NCBI GenBank assembly: GCA_949293815.1
Contig: CASFEZ010000029.1
Span: 1 to 39,427 of the forward strand
Reading direction: 5' to 3'
DNA length: 39,427 nucleotides
From: an uncultured Eubacteriales bacterium
Lineage (GTDB): Bacteria; Bacillota; Clostridia; Oscillospirales; Acutalibacteraceae
This document shows positions 8,848 through 16,826 of this stretch, in pieces (the stretch's first letter is position 1; every line of letters begins with the position of its first letter). The position numbers and the translations under genes are program-made. The notes under the pieces were generated by a model. The model had not been told where the DNA came from and did not search any database. It saw only the letters and a program-made list of their open reading frames with translations.

Positions 8848-9432
8848 TTATTCAGCTGCGTTGGGCTCTGCTTCAGCGGCAGGAGCGGTTTCTTCCGCAG
8901 CGGGGGCAGCTTCCTCGGCAGCGGGGGCGTCTGCGCCCTCGGCTTTCTTTTCCGCCAGCGCTTTAATCACGCGGGCGAACGAAGCCATAGGAGCCTGGAA
9001 TACACAGGCAACCTGCGTAAGAAGAACTTCTCTGGTGGGAAGTTTGGCAAGCGCATCGATTTTTTCAAGACTGATAACCTCTCCATCAAGGAAACCGCCC
9101 TTAATGGCGAAGGTCTTGTGAGAATCGGCAAATTTCGCAAGAATGCGGGCAGAAGCGGTATAGTCATCGGTGCTGACGGCAAGAGCAGTCGTACCTTCGA
9201 GGATGGTGTCCAGCCCCTCAAGCCCCGTTCCGTCGAGCGCAAGCTTCAGCAGGGTGTTTTTAACAACCTTATACTGAACACCCGCCTCGCGCAGCTCCTT
9301 ACGCAAAGTGGTATCGTCTGCAACGGAAATGCCCTTATAATCAACAATGACACCGGCGCAAGCGGATTTAATGCTTTCACTGATTGCGGCAACCTGCTGT
9401 TTTTTGGCTTCCAAAACTACTTGACTTGGCAA
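8848..9432 (-). CDS. rplJ: 50S ribosomal protein L10, TTG start
   Basis: 194 residues. L10 anchors the L7/L12 stalk on 23S rRNA. The conserved core (KKQQVAAISESIKSA, VIVDYKGISVADDTTLRKELREAGVQYKVVKNTLLKLA) covers about residues 10-165, followed by an Ala/Glu-rich tail of about 30 residues (repeats of AAPAAEE type) that the usual 165-175 residue L10 lacks. The start is TTG at 9432, with AGGTG 7 bases upstream; no ATG fits the conserved N-terminus. Its leader at 9465-9586 is the L10 autoregulatory RNA. rplL follows 37 bases later. Confidence 0.95.
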   Translation of the reverse strand: MPSQVVLEAKKQQVAAISESIKSACAGVIVDYKGISVADDTTLRKELREAGVQYKVVKNTLLKLALDGTGLEGLDTILEGTTALAVSTDDYTASARILAKFADSHKTFAIKGGFLDGEVISLEKIDALAKLPTREVLLTQVACVFQAPMASFARVIKALAEKKAEGADAPAAEEAAPAAEETAPAAEAEPNAAE

Positions 9433-9464
9433 ATTATTTCACCTGCCTTTTGATTGATAAATAA

Positions 9465-9586
9465 AAGCCTTTCCCGCAAAACCGGGAAAGGCGTAAAAAC
9501 AGAATCATCCTGTCGTTTCGCGCAATTCCTCGGCAGGCGGTAAATAACCTTTATGCAAATATGCACCTGCTGTCTTAAGAACAGCT
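9465..9586 (-). ncRNA. Ribosomal protein L10 leader (autoregulatory, RF00557 type)
   Basis: The transcript upstream of rplJ has the known L10-leader order: a CCTGCCGAGG-type strand, a kinked region ending CGACAGGATGATTCTG, then a terminator-like hairpin GCCTTTCCCGG/CGGGAAAGGC (9467-9492) and a T-rich tail. In this family L10(L12)4 binding to the leader stops synthesis of L10/L12. Recognition is by sequence pattern; a covariance search was not run. Confidence 0.82.
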
Positions 9587-9591
9587 TAATT

Positions 9592-9620
9592 AGTATAGCA
9601 TGAACAAACGGGTTTGTCAA
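9592..9620 (-). promoter_or_regulatory. Strong promoter for rplJL
   Basis: Reading the minus strand: TTGACA (9615-9620), 17-base spacer, TATACT (9592-9597). A consensus vegetative promoter that lets rplJL be transcribed independently of rplKA. Confidence 0.9.
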
Positions 9621-9626
9621 CCCTTT

Positions 9627-10340
9627 TTATTCAGCGGCGATCTGCATATTCAGATACTTATTGTAGTTGACTTTCACGCCGGGACCCATAGTAGAGGCAA
9701 CCGCACAGGAACGGATATACTGACCTTTGGTAGCGGCGGGACGCGCACGACCGATGGCTTCCATTAAGGTATTAAAGTTCTCTGCAAGCTTTTCGGCACC
9801 GAAAGAAACTTTTCCGATGGGGCAGTGAATGATATTGGTTTTGTCCAGACGGTATTCAATCTTACCGGCTTTCGCTTCGGTAACGGCTTTCGCCACATCC
9901 GGGGTCACTGTACCCGCTTTCGGGCTGGGCATCAAGCCGCGGGGACCAAGCACCTTACCTAAACGACCTACAAGACCCATCATATCCGGGGACGCAACGC
10001 AGACATCGAAATCCAAAAAGTTTTCGCCCTGGATTTTCTGCACCAAATCTTCCGCGCCTACGATATCCGCGCCGGCGGCCTCTGCGGCTTTAGCAGCATC
10101 GCCTTTGGCGAATACCGCAACGCGAACGGTTTTGCCGGTACCGTTGGGCAGCACAACCGCGCCGCGGACCTGCTGGTCGGCATGGCGGGAGTCAACGCCC
10201 AGACGAACATGGATTTCCACCGTTTCGTCAAATTTCGCCTTGGCGGTGTTGATAACCAGCGCCATGGCTTCTTCCGTTTCATACAGCTTTGCTCTGTCAA
10301 CGAGCTTTGCGCTTTCGCTATATTTTTTTCCGTGTTTCAT
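9627..10340 (-). CDS. rplA: 50S ribosomal protein L1
   Basis: 237 residues. L1 forms the mobile stalk at the E site and in many bacteria represses its own operon. Conserved segments: [28 protein letters not shown] (split across residues about 45-75), [15 protein letters not shown] (about 130-145) and [18 protein letters not shown]. The ATG at 10340 follows GGGAGG; an alternative upstream in-frame start adds six residues and has no ribosome site. It is 56 bases downstream of rplK, in the same operon. Confidence 0.97.
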   Translation of the reverse strand: MKHGKKYSESAKLVDRAKLYETEEAMALVINTAKAKFDETVEIHVRLGVDSRHADQQVRGAVVLPNGTGKTVRVAVFAKGDAAKAAEAAGADIVGAEDLVQKIQGENFLDFDVCVASPDMMGLVGRLGKVLGPRGLMPSPKAGTVTPDVAKAVTEAKAGKIEYRLDKTNIIHCPIGKVSFGAEKLAENFNTLMEAIGRARPAATKGQYIRSCAVASTMGPGVKVNYNKYLNMQIAAE

Positions 10341-10396
10341 GAATGAATTACCTCCCATAAGTGGTTATTCGGAAATGGTCCTCCCACGAGGGGGTG

Positions 10397-10822
10397 TCAG
10401 TCCGTAACAGTGACACCCATGCTGCGTGCCGTACCGGCGATCATGCTCATAGCAGATTCGACACTGGCGGCATTCAGATCGGGCATTTTCTGTTCGGCGA
10501 TTTTCCTAATCTGGTCTTTGGTGATGGTTGCAACCTTTGTTCTGTTGGGAACGCCGGAGCCGCTTTCAATGCCGCATGCCTTTTTAATCAGGACGGCAGC
10601 GGGAGGCGTTTTGGTTACAAACGAAAAGGTGTGGTCAGCGTAAACGGTGATAACAACGGGGATGATTAAGCCCACATCGTTCTTCGTTCTTTCATTAAAC
10701 TCTTTGGTAAACGCCATGATGTTGACGCCGTGCTGACCAAGAGCAGGACCTACAGGGGGAGCGGGAGTCGCTTTGCCTGCGGGAATTTGAAGTTTGATTA
10801 AACCGATAACTTTCTGTGCCAT
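10397..10822 (-). CDS. rplK: 50S ribosomal protein L11
   Basis: 141 residues, the usual length. L11 binds the GTPase-associated region of 23S rRNA. The proline-rich linker and N-terminal domain ([20 protein letters not shown], about 13-32) and the C-terminal RNA-binding domain ([19 protein letters not shown]) are intact. The ATG at 10822 has GGAGGTG 5 bases upstream and begins [12 protein letters not shown], as in the family; a longer frame upstream is not coding. Confidence 0.97.
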   Translation of the reverse strand: MAQKVIGLIKLQIPAGKATPAPPVGPALGQHGVNIMAFTKEFNERTKNDVGLIIPVVITVYADHTFSFVTKTPPAAVLIKKACGIESGSGVPNRTKVATITKDQIRKIAEQKMPDLNAASVESAMSMIAGTARSMGVTVTD

Positions 10823-10926
10823 ATTGCACCTCCAAAAAAAATGTGGTAGTGGCGGGGCATTTGCAGCCCCTCCCACGAAAGCCAAGGCTTTCATAAAAGC
10901 GGCAAAAGCCGCGTTTTACCAATTTG
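10823..10926 (-). promoter_or_regulatory. Hairpin-rich spacer between nusG and rplK
   Basis: The minus-strand RNA holds GCGGCTTTTGCCGC followed by TTTTATG (10899-10912, a short terminator-like hairpin), then GAAAGCCTTGGCTTTC, then a G-rich strand GGGGCTGCAAATGCCCC before the rplK ribosome site. This could be a partial terminator and an L1/L11 target region, but no known motif is certain. Confidence 0.4.
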
Positions 10927-11484
10927 TTACGCAAGAAGCTCGACCTGATCCAAGCCGAGTTCAATGGGTGTTTCTCGCCCCATCATGGAAATGGTGACAC
11001 GAACCAAATCGTTGTCCACATCCAAAAATTCCACTGTACCGGAAAATCCATCAAAGGGACCGCCAATGACAGTAACCGGGTCGCCGACAGCATAGTTGAC
11101 TTCAACGACGCGTTTTTCCACGCCCAGGGCAATTACTTCTTTTTCCGTCAGGGGCACGGGCTTGCTCTCCGGACCGACAAAGCCTGTTACGCCGCGTGTA
11201 TTGCGCACCACATACCATGCCTCGTCCGTCATTTTCAAGCCGCCGATTTTTTCATCGTAATAAACGGCAAGTTTCACCAGAACATAGCCGGGGAAAATTT
11301 TTCTTTCCACTTCGCGTTTTTTGTCGTCCTTTACCTCGGTGACAAGCTCTGTGGGCACCCGAACCTCAAGAATCTGGTCGTGCATTTTACGGTTATCAAC
11401 AACTTTTTCAATATTGGACGCTACTTTATTTTCATAACCGGAATAGGTATGAACCACATACCATTTCGCGTCTTCAAATGTCAT
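10927..11484 (-). CDS. nusG: Transcription termination/antitermination factor NusG
   Basis: 185 residues. NusG binds the RNA polymerase clamp helices and couples transcription with Rho or the ribosome. The NGN domain starts WYVVHTYSGYENKVASNI (about 8-25), includes FPGYVLVKL, and the C-terminal KOW domain is VGDPVTVIGGPFDGFSGTV (about 133-152). The ATG at 11484 is preceded by AAGGAG at 11 bases; the GTG four codons upstream sits almost on the ribosome site and is unlikely. It lies 59 bases after secE. Confidence 0.96.
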   Translation of the reverse strand: MTFEDAKWYVVHTYSGYENKVASNIEKVVDNRKMHDQILEVRVPTELVTEVKDDKKREVERKIFPGYVLVKLAVYYDEKIGGLKMTDEAWYVVRNTRGVTGFVGPESKPVPLTEKEVIALGVEKRVVEVNYAVGDPVTVIGGPFDGFSGTVEFLDVDNDLVRVTISMMGRETPIELGLDQVELLA

Positions 11485-11543
11485 AGAAAAATGCACTCCT
11501 TACCGAACGCGCACTGCGCGTGTTAAAATTTACAGTTCCGCGA

Positions 11544-12002
11544 TTATTCCGCGTCCGCTTCCGTTGCACCGCTTTCTGAAGAAGCCGTGGTTTCCTCTGC
11601 CTCGGCGGCATCGGTTGTACCCTCTTCGTCTACTGCGTCCGCGTCGTCGTCAGCGCTGTCGCCGATTTCAGCCAGCGCTTCCGTCGAGGCCTGAACTGCT
11701 GCGGAAAGACCCCAGTCAACAATCCAGATACCGATACCGACAATCAAAACGCAGACGATAACAACACCGCTGCTTTTGATTACGGTTTTGCCGTCCGGCC
11801 AGATGACTTTTTTACAGGTTCCGCGGAAATCCTTAAAGAAGCGCTTAATGGCGCGCCCCATGCGGACGAAAATATTCGGTCTGTCTTCGTTTTTGGGTTT
11901 GTTTCTTTTAATGCGCTCTTTTCTTTCTTTTTCAGCAGCCTTGGCCGCTTCTTTTGCGGCTTTGGCTTCTTCCTTGGAAAGCTTGTCTTTGTTGTCAGCC
12001 AT
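11544..12002 (-). CDS. secE: Preprotein translocase subunit SecE with long N- and C-terminal extensions
   Basis: 152 residues, against about 60 in Bacillus. SecE clamps SecY in the membrane. The core is RAIKRFFKDFRGTCKKVIWP (about 50-69) followed by the membrane helix VVIVCVLIVGIGIWIVDWGL (about 80-99). Unusually there is a Lys/Glu/Ala coiled-coil-like N-terminal extension of about 45 residues and, after the helix, an acidic tail of about 48 residues rich in Asp, Glu, Ser, Thr and Ala that would lie outside the cell. The ATG at 12002 follows GGGAGGG. Between rpmG and nusG, the standard position. Confidence 0.93.
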   Translation of the reverse strand: MADNKDKLSKEEAKAAKEAAKAAEKERKERIKRNKPKNEDRPNIFVRMGRAIKRFFKDFRGTCKKVIWPDGKTVIKSSGVVIVCVLIVGIGIWIVDWGLSAAVQASTEALAEIGDSADDDADAVDEEGTTDAAEAEETTASSESGATEADAE

Positions 12003-12021
12003 GAAACGACCCTCCCGAATC

Positions 12022-12171
12022 TTACTTGGTTTCCCTGTGAAGAGTGTGCTTCTTGCAGAATCTGCAGTACTTGTTCATCTCCAGCCTGTCAGGGGTGTTC
12101 TTTTTGTTTTTCATTGTGTTGTAATTACGCTGCTTGCACTCTGTGCAGGCAAGAGTTATCTTAACTCTCAT
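12022..12171 (-). CDS. rpmG: 50S ribosomal protein L33, zinc-binding form
   Basis: 49 residues. Four cysteines in two CxxC pairs (ACTEC and YCRFC) mark the zinc-dependent C+ paralogue. The ATG at 12171 has GGAGGTG 5 bases upstream and gives [12 protein letters not shown], as in the family. First gene of the rpmG-secE-nusG-rplKAJL cluster; secE starts 19 bases after it, with no tRNA-Trp between them. Confidence 0.96.
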   Translation of the reverse strand: MRVKITLACTECKQRNYNTMKNKKNTPDRLEMNKYCRFCKKHTLHRETK

Positions 12172-12184
12172 AACGGCACCTCCA

Positions 12185-12281
12185 TTAAATCTATGTAGCC
12201 TCCCTCTCAAAAACAGGGCACAAAAAAAGAACCCTCTTTGAGAGGTATCCTTACTTTACCACAGTTCAATTGATTTGTCAA
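12185..12281 (-). promoter_or_regulatory. Promoter and hairpin leader of the rpmG operon
   Basis: Minus strand: TTGACA (12276-12281), 17-base spacer, TAAAGT (12253-12258). In the leader, CCTCTCAAA near the start can pair either with the close GAGG (giving a small hairpin followed by GTTCTTTTTTT) or with TTTGAGAGG about 30 bases on. Two mutually exclusive pairings, one terminator-like, suggest attenuation, but this is inference. Confidence 0.75.
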
Positions 12282-12311
12282 CCTTTTTATCAGAAAAATA
12301 CGCCGTAGCGT

Positions 12312-12340
12312 CACAACAGGCTGCGTTTATCCATAAACTG
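12312..12340 (+). promoter_or_regulatory. Possible sigma-K promoter for dpaAB
   Basis: CAC (12312-12314), 17 bases, CATAAACTG (12332-12340) resembles the mother-cell sigma-K pattern (AC, 16-17 bases, CATANNNTA). dpaAB are sigma-K genes in Bacillus. Short motif, so only suggestive. Confidence 0.4.
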
Positions 12341-12390
12341 TAATGACCGCGGGCGTTTTACCCGCCGGAACGCTTGAAAGGACAGAACCT

Positions 12391-13251
12391 ATGGAACTGA
12401 CAATTTGCGGCGGTGACATCCGCCAGATATATATGGCGCACGCGCTCAGGCAAAAAGGGTACGATGTGCGCCTTACGCTGTTTGAAAAAGCGGCAAACGA
12501 AAAAAATGAAGGTAATACAAAAAAAGCCGTTCGCGGCTGCGACATCCTTTTGCTGCCCCTACCGGTCAGCCGCAGCGGCAAAACGGTAAACGCACCGTTT
12601 TCGGACACCGAACTGCCCGTAGGCAATTTGGCGGCGCTTCTGGGCGAAGGGCAAATCGTTTTGGGCGGCATGCTCCCCTTTACCCTTGCCGAGGCGCTGG
12701 AGGAAAAAAACATCCCCTATTTCGACTATTATAAAGACGAAACCCTCATCACCCGCAACGCCGTCCCCACTGCGGAAGGGGTTTTGGGGCTTTTGATTCA
12801 AAAAACCCCGGTTACCATTTGCTCCTCTTCCTGTTTGATTACCGGCTACGGCCGGTGCGGCAAGGCCATTGCGGCGCTTTTGCAGAAAAACGGCGCTGCC
12901 GTTACCGTTGCGGCTAGAAGCCCACTGGCACGCAAGGAAGCTGCGGCAAACGGCTGCGCTGTTTTATCCATCGACGAGCTTGCCGACGCGCCTGCGCCCT
13001 TTGATGCGGTGGTCAACACCATTCCGCATCGGGTCATTGAAAAAGAGCTGTTGCAGCGCCTGAAAAAAGAGACGGTGCTGGTGGAAATCTCCTCGGCACC
13101 TTTCGGGATTGACTTTGACAGTGCTTCGCAGCTGGGGCTGCAAATCATCAAAGCCGCCTCGCTGCCCGGCAAGGTATCGCCAAAAACCGCCGGAGAAATC
13201 ATTGCCGACACCGTTGACCGGCTGATTCAGCAACACAAGGAGGAGATTTAA
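12391..13251 (+). CDS. dpaA: Dipicolinate synthase subunit A (SpoVFA)
   Basis: 286 residues. With DpaB it makes dipicolinic acid from a dihydrodipicolinate-pathway intermediate in the mother cell, for the spore core. The N-terminal domain begins ICGGDIRQIYMA (about 5-16) and a Rossmann nucleotide-binding domain carries ITGYGRCGKAIAALL (about 150-164). The ATG at 12391 follows GAAAGGACAG; an upstream in-frame ATG has no ribosome site. Its TAA overlaps the dpaB ATG (TAATG), so the two are translationally coupled. Confidence 0.94.
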   Translation: MELTICGGDIRQIYMAHALRQKGYDVRLTLFEKAANEKNEGNTKKAVRGCDILLLPLPVSRSGKTVNAPFSDTELPVGNLAALLGEGQIVLGGMLPFTLAEALEEKNIPYFDYYKDETLITRNAVPTAEGVLGLLIQKTPVTICSSSCLITGYGRCGKAIAALLQKNGAAVTVAARSPLARKEAAANGCAVLSIDELADAPAPFDAVVNTIPHRVIEKELLQRLKKETVLVEISSAPFGIDFDSASQLGLQIIKAASLPGKVSPKTAGEIIADTVDRLIQQHKEEI

Positions 13252-13841
13252 TGAAAGACCCCGTTACATTGGGTTTTGCGATGACCGGCTCGTTTTGCAC
13301 CTTTCAAAAAGCGCTGGACACCATGCGCCAGTTGACCGCGCTTGGCTATCGGGTGCTGCCCATCCTTTCGTTCAACGCCTATTCGCTGGACACCCGTTTT
13401 GGGAAATGCGAGGATTTTAACCGCGAAATCGAAGAAATCTGTCAAAATCCAATCATTCACACCATCAATGGCGCAGAGCCCATTGGTCCCAAAAAACTGT
13501 TGGACGCCCTGCTGATTTGCCCCTGTACGGGCAACACGCTGGCAAAGCTTGCCGCCGGCATTGCCGACACGCCGGTAACATTGGCGGCAAAATCCCATTT
13601 GCGCAACCAGAAGCCGGTTATTATCGCCGTGTCCACCAACGATGCGCTGGCGGCAGCAGCAAAAAACATTGGCAGTTTGCAAAACCGCCGGCATTATTAT
13701 TTTGTGCCCTACCGCCAGGATGCGCCGGACGGCAAGCCCAATTCCATTGTGGCGGATTTTTCTTTGGCAGCGGATGCCGTTGCCGCCGCACTGGAGGGGC
13801 GGCAGCTGCAGCCCATTCTGCGCCAATCGCCGTCCGTATGA
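13251..13841 (+). CDS. dpaB: Dipicolinate synthase subunit B (SpoVFB), flavoprotein family
   Basis: 196 residues, full length. Flavoprotein (HFCD-like) subunit of dipicolinate synthase. Opens with PVTLGFAMTGSFCTFQKAL and contains ALLICPCTGNTLAKLAAGIADTPV (split around residues 85-110), the flavin-binding segment shared with phosphopantothenoylcysteine decarboxylases. The presence of dpaAB is the clearest sign that this organism forms endospores. A bidirectional hairpin follows at 13872-13902. Confidence 0.95.
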   Translation: MKDPVTLGFAMTGSFCTFQKALDTMRQLTALGYRVLPILSFNAYSLDTRFGKCEDFNREIEEICQNPIIHTINGAEPIGPKKLLDALLICPCTGNTLAKLAAGIADTPVTLAAKSHLRNQKPVIIAVSTNDALAAAAKNIGSLQNRRHYYFVPYRQDAPDGKPNSIVADFSLAADAVAAALEGRQLQPILRQSPSV

Positions 13842-13871
13842 AAGTATAATAGATTGCAACATAATAAACGC

Positions 13872-13902
13872 ACCCCGTTCTGCCGCAGAAACAGAACGGG
13901 GT
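13872..13902. terminator. Bidirectional terminator between dpaB and the beta-propeller gene
   Basis: ACCCCGTTCTG (13872-13882) pairs with CAGAACGGGGT (13892-13902), 11 perfect base pairs. It lies between convergent genes and is flanked by T-rich sequence on the plus side. Confidence 0.75.
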
Positions 13903-13930
13903 TTGTATTGTTTGGAACAGGGTGCCGCTG

Positions 13931-16135
13931 TTATGCTGCCGGCTGAGCGGCAGCGGAAACCACAGCCTCTTCCTGTAAGATACCGCTGCCGGTCATGGCG
14001 GGTGAATTGCCTTCATCCGTATCGCCGCCCGTAGCCGCAGCCGTGGTTGTTTCTGATGCGGAAGCAGACTCCGGTTCAGCAAAGGCAAGGAAATCCAGCC
14101 GCTCGCCTGCTCGGGTGTAGGAGGCAACGCCGCTTGTGGAAACCGCGAAAACGGTATCGCCGATAAAGCTGGCACGCACATCCTCTGAAAAAGCGTCCGA
14201 CACTTCTTCTGTTGTTGGCAGCAAGGCGCCCAGCGTCAGGCTTTGGCCGCTGACGGTCAGAGTTGCCACCACGCTTTGGTACCGGAAAGCCAGGTCACTG
14301 TCCCACAACACCTCCACCGCCACCCCGTACATGCCGCCGCTTAAATCGGCAAACTGCTTATGGGAAAATCCGGCTGCCAGGGAGGCGTTGGGGATGCGCA
14401 GGGTATCGATTTGCTGCGGTTTTTCGGGGTCGGATACATCGAACAGCGAAAACTGCACACTTCCGTCGGTGCCGGTTTCATCGCCGCCATAGCCCACGCC
14501 CAGCAGCAAGCCTTCGCCCACCGGATGCAGATAGGCGGAAAAGCCGGGAATTTTCAGCTCCCCTTTCAGCACCGGCGCTGCCGGGTCGGAACAATCAATC
14601 ACGAACAGCGGGTCGGTCTGGAAAAAGGTGACCAGATAACAGGTATTGCCGATGAACCGCGCTGCTTTCATCTCCTCGCCCGGCGCAATGTCCTGCAGCG
14701 TGCCGGTGACACGCAGGTCGGTTTTGCTTAAAACGGTCAGCATGGTAGAGGGACTATAGGCGGCATCATACACCTGGGTGGCGATACGCAAATAGCCGTT
14801 CTGCTCATCCAGCGAAAACTGGTTCAGCGGCGTACCGGCCACCAGTCCCGTACCAACGGAAGTCAGCCCATCAGTAAGAGAAAAGACCATGATTTTTGTG
14901 CCGCTGATGCTCTCAGACGATACCTCCTCCAGCCCGGCTACCTGCTGCGCGGCGCTGTCCAGCGACTGATAAGATGCCAGATACAGCGTATCCGCCGTGC
15001 AATAGCTTTCAAAGCTGTCGGCACATACCGCCAGCGATTCCGCCGTGCCGCTTTCGATTTGATAATCGGTAATCAGGGTATAGGCATTGCCGTAATCCCC
15101 GCAGGCGGCAATGCGGTCGGCGGGAATCGCCCCGGCGGAGGTTTCGGGAATACAGGTATCCCGCGCGGCGCTTACCGAGGACAGATCCGCCCAGTAGTTC
15201 GTCCAGAAAATCACCCGTTCGCCAATCTGGCGGGAGGATACATACATCCCGTCCTGGGTGAAATCATACAGCAGCGCCGGCGCGGCACGGTCGGTAATGT
15301 CATAGACCGCAAGGCGGGTGCTGACCCCGGTGCTGTAGTCGGCATAGCCGCCGTAGCGCACGCTGTCGTCCTCGCCCACAAGCGACAGCACCACAAGGCG
15401 GTTGCCGCTGACATAAATCTCCTGCATTTCCGTCCAGGTGTTCTCCTGCTGCGGCAGCGTCAGCACAGAAACCAGCCGCAGGTTTTCCCCATCGGCTGCT
15501 TCCGTAATCTGCACCGCTGACTGATCTCCCCAGCGCATCGCATAATACAGATACCTGCCGTCATTCTTCAGAATATCCGCCTCCTGCACGCCCTGCACCT
15601 GCACATTGGTTTCGCCGTGCATCGCCGCACCGGCAGTGGGTTCCGAAGGCTCCGCACCCGCCAAGCTGTCTGCATTCATATTAACCTGCGGTGCTCCCAC
15701 TGCATTCTCCGCAACCGTACCGTCAGTGACCGTGCCCCACGACTTCAAATCGTCCGCTTTCTGTTGCAGTGCAGCACCAACGGCAGCCCGCCGCAGGGCG
15801 GCGTAGCCGGAATAGGTTTCATAATCACCTACAAACTGAAAAGACGACACAGCGTCAGACTGCGTCTGCAAGTCGTTTCCCGTCAATTCCGGCGCAAACC
15901 ATCCCACACCGGCAGCCGCCATACAGACCACAACCACCACCGCTGCGGCGGCAAGATACCGGCGCACCGGCGTTCTGTTTTTAACAGCTTTCAGCGGCTT
16001 GCTGTTTTGTTTTTCCGCCTGTAAAAGCGTTTGAATATTTTCATGGCGCAGCGATTCGGGCAGAGGCAGGTTCCGGTTGGCTGCGTCAAACGTTTTACGG
16101 ATTCTTTCTTCGTCCTGTTTCCGATTCTCCATCAT
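13931..16135 (-). CDS. Membrane-anchored beta-propeller protein, probable sensor/anti-sigma partner
   Basis: 734 residues. The first 55 residues are charged and cytoplasmic, a membrane helix follows at about 58-82 (RRYLAAAAVVVVVCMAAAGVGW), and the rest is an extracellular beta-propeller of the Pfam Beta_propel type (VQGVQEADILKNDGRYLYY at about 180-200, then repeated Tyr/Gly-rich blades). The C-terminus is Ser/Ala/Glu-rich and low in complexity. Its ATG (16135) overlaps the stop of the sigma factor gene (ATGA) behind AAAGGATG, so the two are made together. By analogy with other ECF sigma operons the short N-terminus probably holds the sigma factor and the propeller senses an outside signal; no zinc anti-sigma motif is visible, so that is inference. 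Confidence 0.8.
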   Translation of the reverse strand: MMENRKQDEERIRKTFDAANRNLPLPESLRHENIQTLLQAEKQNSKPLKAVKNRTPVRRYLAAAAVVVVVCMAAAGVGWFAPELTGNDLQTQSDAVSSFQFVGDYETYSGYAALRRAAVGAALQQKADDLKSWGTVTDGTVAENAVGAPQVNMNADSLAGAEPSEPTAGAAMHGETNVQVQGVQEADILKNDGRYLYYAMRWGDQSAVQITEAADGENLRLVSVLTLPQQENTWTEMQEIYVSGNRLVVLSLVGEDDSVRYGGYADYSTGVSTRLAVYDITDRAAPALLYDFTQDGMYVSSRQIGERVIFWTNYWADLSSVSAARDTCIPETSAGAIPADRIAACGDYGNAYTLITDYQIESGTAESLAVCADSFESYCTADTLYLASYQSLDSAAQQVAGLEEVSSESISGTKIMVFSLTDGLTSVGTGLVAGTPLNQFSLDEQNGYLRIATQVYDAAYSPSTMLTVLSKTDLRVTGTLQDIAPGEEMKAARFIGNTCYLVTFFQTDPLFVIDCSDPAAPVLKGELKIPGFSAYLHPVGEGLLLGVGYGGDETGTDGSVQFSLFDVSDPEKPQQIDTLRIPNASLAAGFSHKQFADLSGGMYGVAVEVLWDSDLAFRYQSVVATLTVSGQSLTLGALLPTTEEVSDAFSEDVRASFIGDTVFAVSTSGVASYTRAGERLDFLAFAEPESASASETTTAAATGGDTDEGNSPAMTGSGILQEEAVVSAAAQPAA

Positions 16136-16677
16136 GTTTCATCCTTTCCGTCGTCTTCTCCAAGGGAATCACGCAGCTTTTGCATCGCACGGGACAGGCG
16201 GGAACGCACCGAGCCGGGACGCAGCTGCATCATTTGCGCAATTTCCCGGCTGGTATAGCCGCCGATGACCGAGAGCAGAATGATTTTTCGGTCCGTCTCG
16301 GGCAGCTTTTGCAGCGCTTCCGTAAGCGCCGCCGATTCGCTGAGTTCCCGACTGTCGCCGCTCACCATGTGTTCCACCTCAAACAGCGGTACATCGCCCT
16401 GCCGCCTGCTGCGTTTTTCAAGAGCGTCCTTACAGCAATTCGACAGAATCTTAAACAGCCACGAGCGGAACGCCCCGTTTTTGCGTAAAGACGGCAACGA
16501 CCGGTACGCGGTCAGCACGGCCGTTTGCACCGCGTCCTCCGCATCGTGCCGATTGCCCAGATAATAACAGGCAAAATGGTATAAATCCTCGGCATAGTGG
16601 CGATACAGCTCGGCAAACGCCGCGCTGTCCCCCTGTTTTGCCAACTGAACCGTTCTTTCTCGCATAACAGCATCCAT
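16132..16677 (-). CDS. ECF-type RNA polymerase sigma factor
   Basis: 181 residues. Region 2 (FAELYRHYAEDLYHFACYYLGNRHDAEDAVQTAVLTAY, about 18-55) recognises the -10 element, and region 4 (ALQKLPETDRKIILLSVIGGYTSREIAQMM, RSRLSRAMQKLRD) the -35. Regions 1.1, 1.2 and 3 are missing, as expected for the extracytoplasmic function class. The ATG at 16677 has AAAGGGGGC 7 bases upstream; eight extra upstream codons lack a ribosome site. The beta-propeller gene overlaps its stop. Confidence 0.94.
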   Translation of the reverse strand: MDAVMRERTVQLAKQGDSAAFAELYRHYAEDLYHFACYYLGNRHDAEDAVQTAVLTAYRSLPSLRKNGAFRSWLFKILSNCCKDALEKRSRRQGDVPLFEVEHMVSGDSRELSESAALTEALQKLPETDRKIILLSVIGGYTSREIAQMMQLRPGSVRSRLSRAMQKLRDSLGEDDGKDET

Positions 16678-16705
16678 AAGAACGCCCCCTTTCCTCTGCA
16701 TCTAT

Positions 16706-16733
16706 TAGACAGAAAACAGGAAAGAATTGTTGC
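16706..16733 (-). promoter_or_regulatory. Candidate autoregulated ECF promoter
   Basis: Minus strand GCAAC (16729-16733) and GTCTA (16706-16710), 18 bases apart, resemble the AAC / CGTC-like pair used by ECF sigma factors. No vegetative promoter is seen here. About 28 bases precede the start codon. Confidence 0.4.
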
Positions 16734-16773
16734 AGCGTATTTTATTTTTTTTGCTGCAGCCGACTGATAAAGA

Positions 16774-16804
16774 AAAGCGCCCGCAGGAAACTGGCGGACG
16801 CTTT
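16774..16804 (-). terminator. Intrinsic terminator after the aldolase gene
   Basis: On the minus strand AAAGCGTCCGCCAG pairs with CTGCGGGCGCTTT, with one bulge and a wobble, followed by TCTTTATC. It lies 22 bases after the stop. Confidence 0.7.
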
Positions 16805-16826
16805 ATGGTTTGTAAAACAGCGGATT

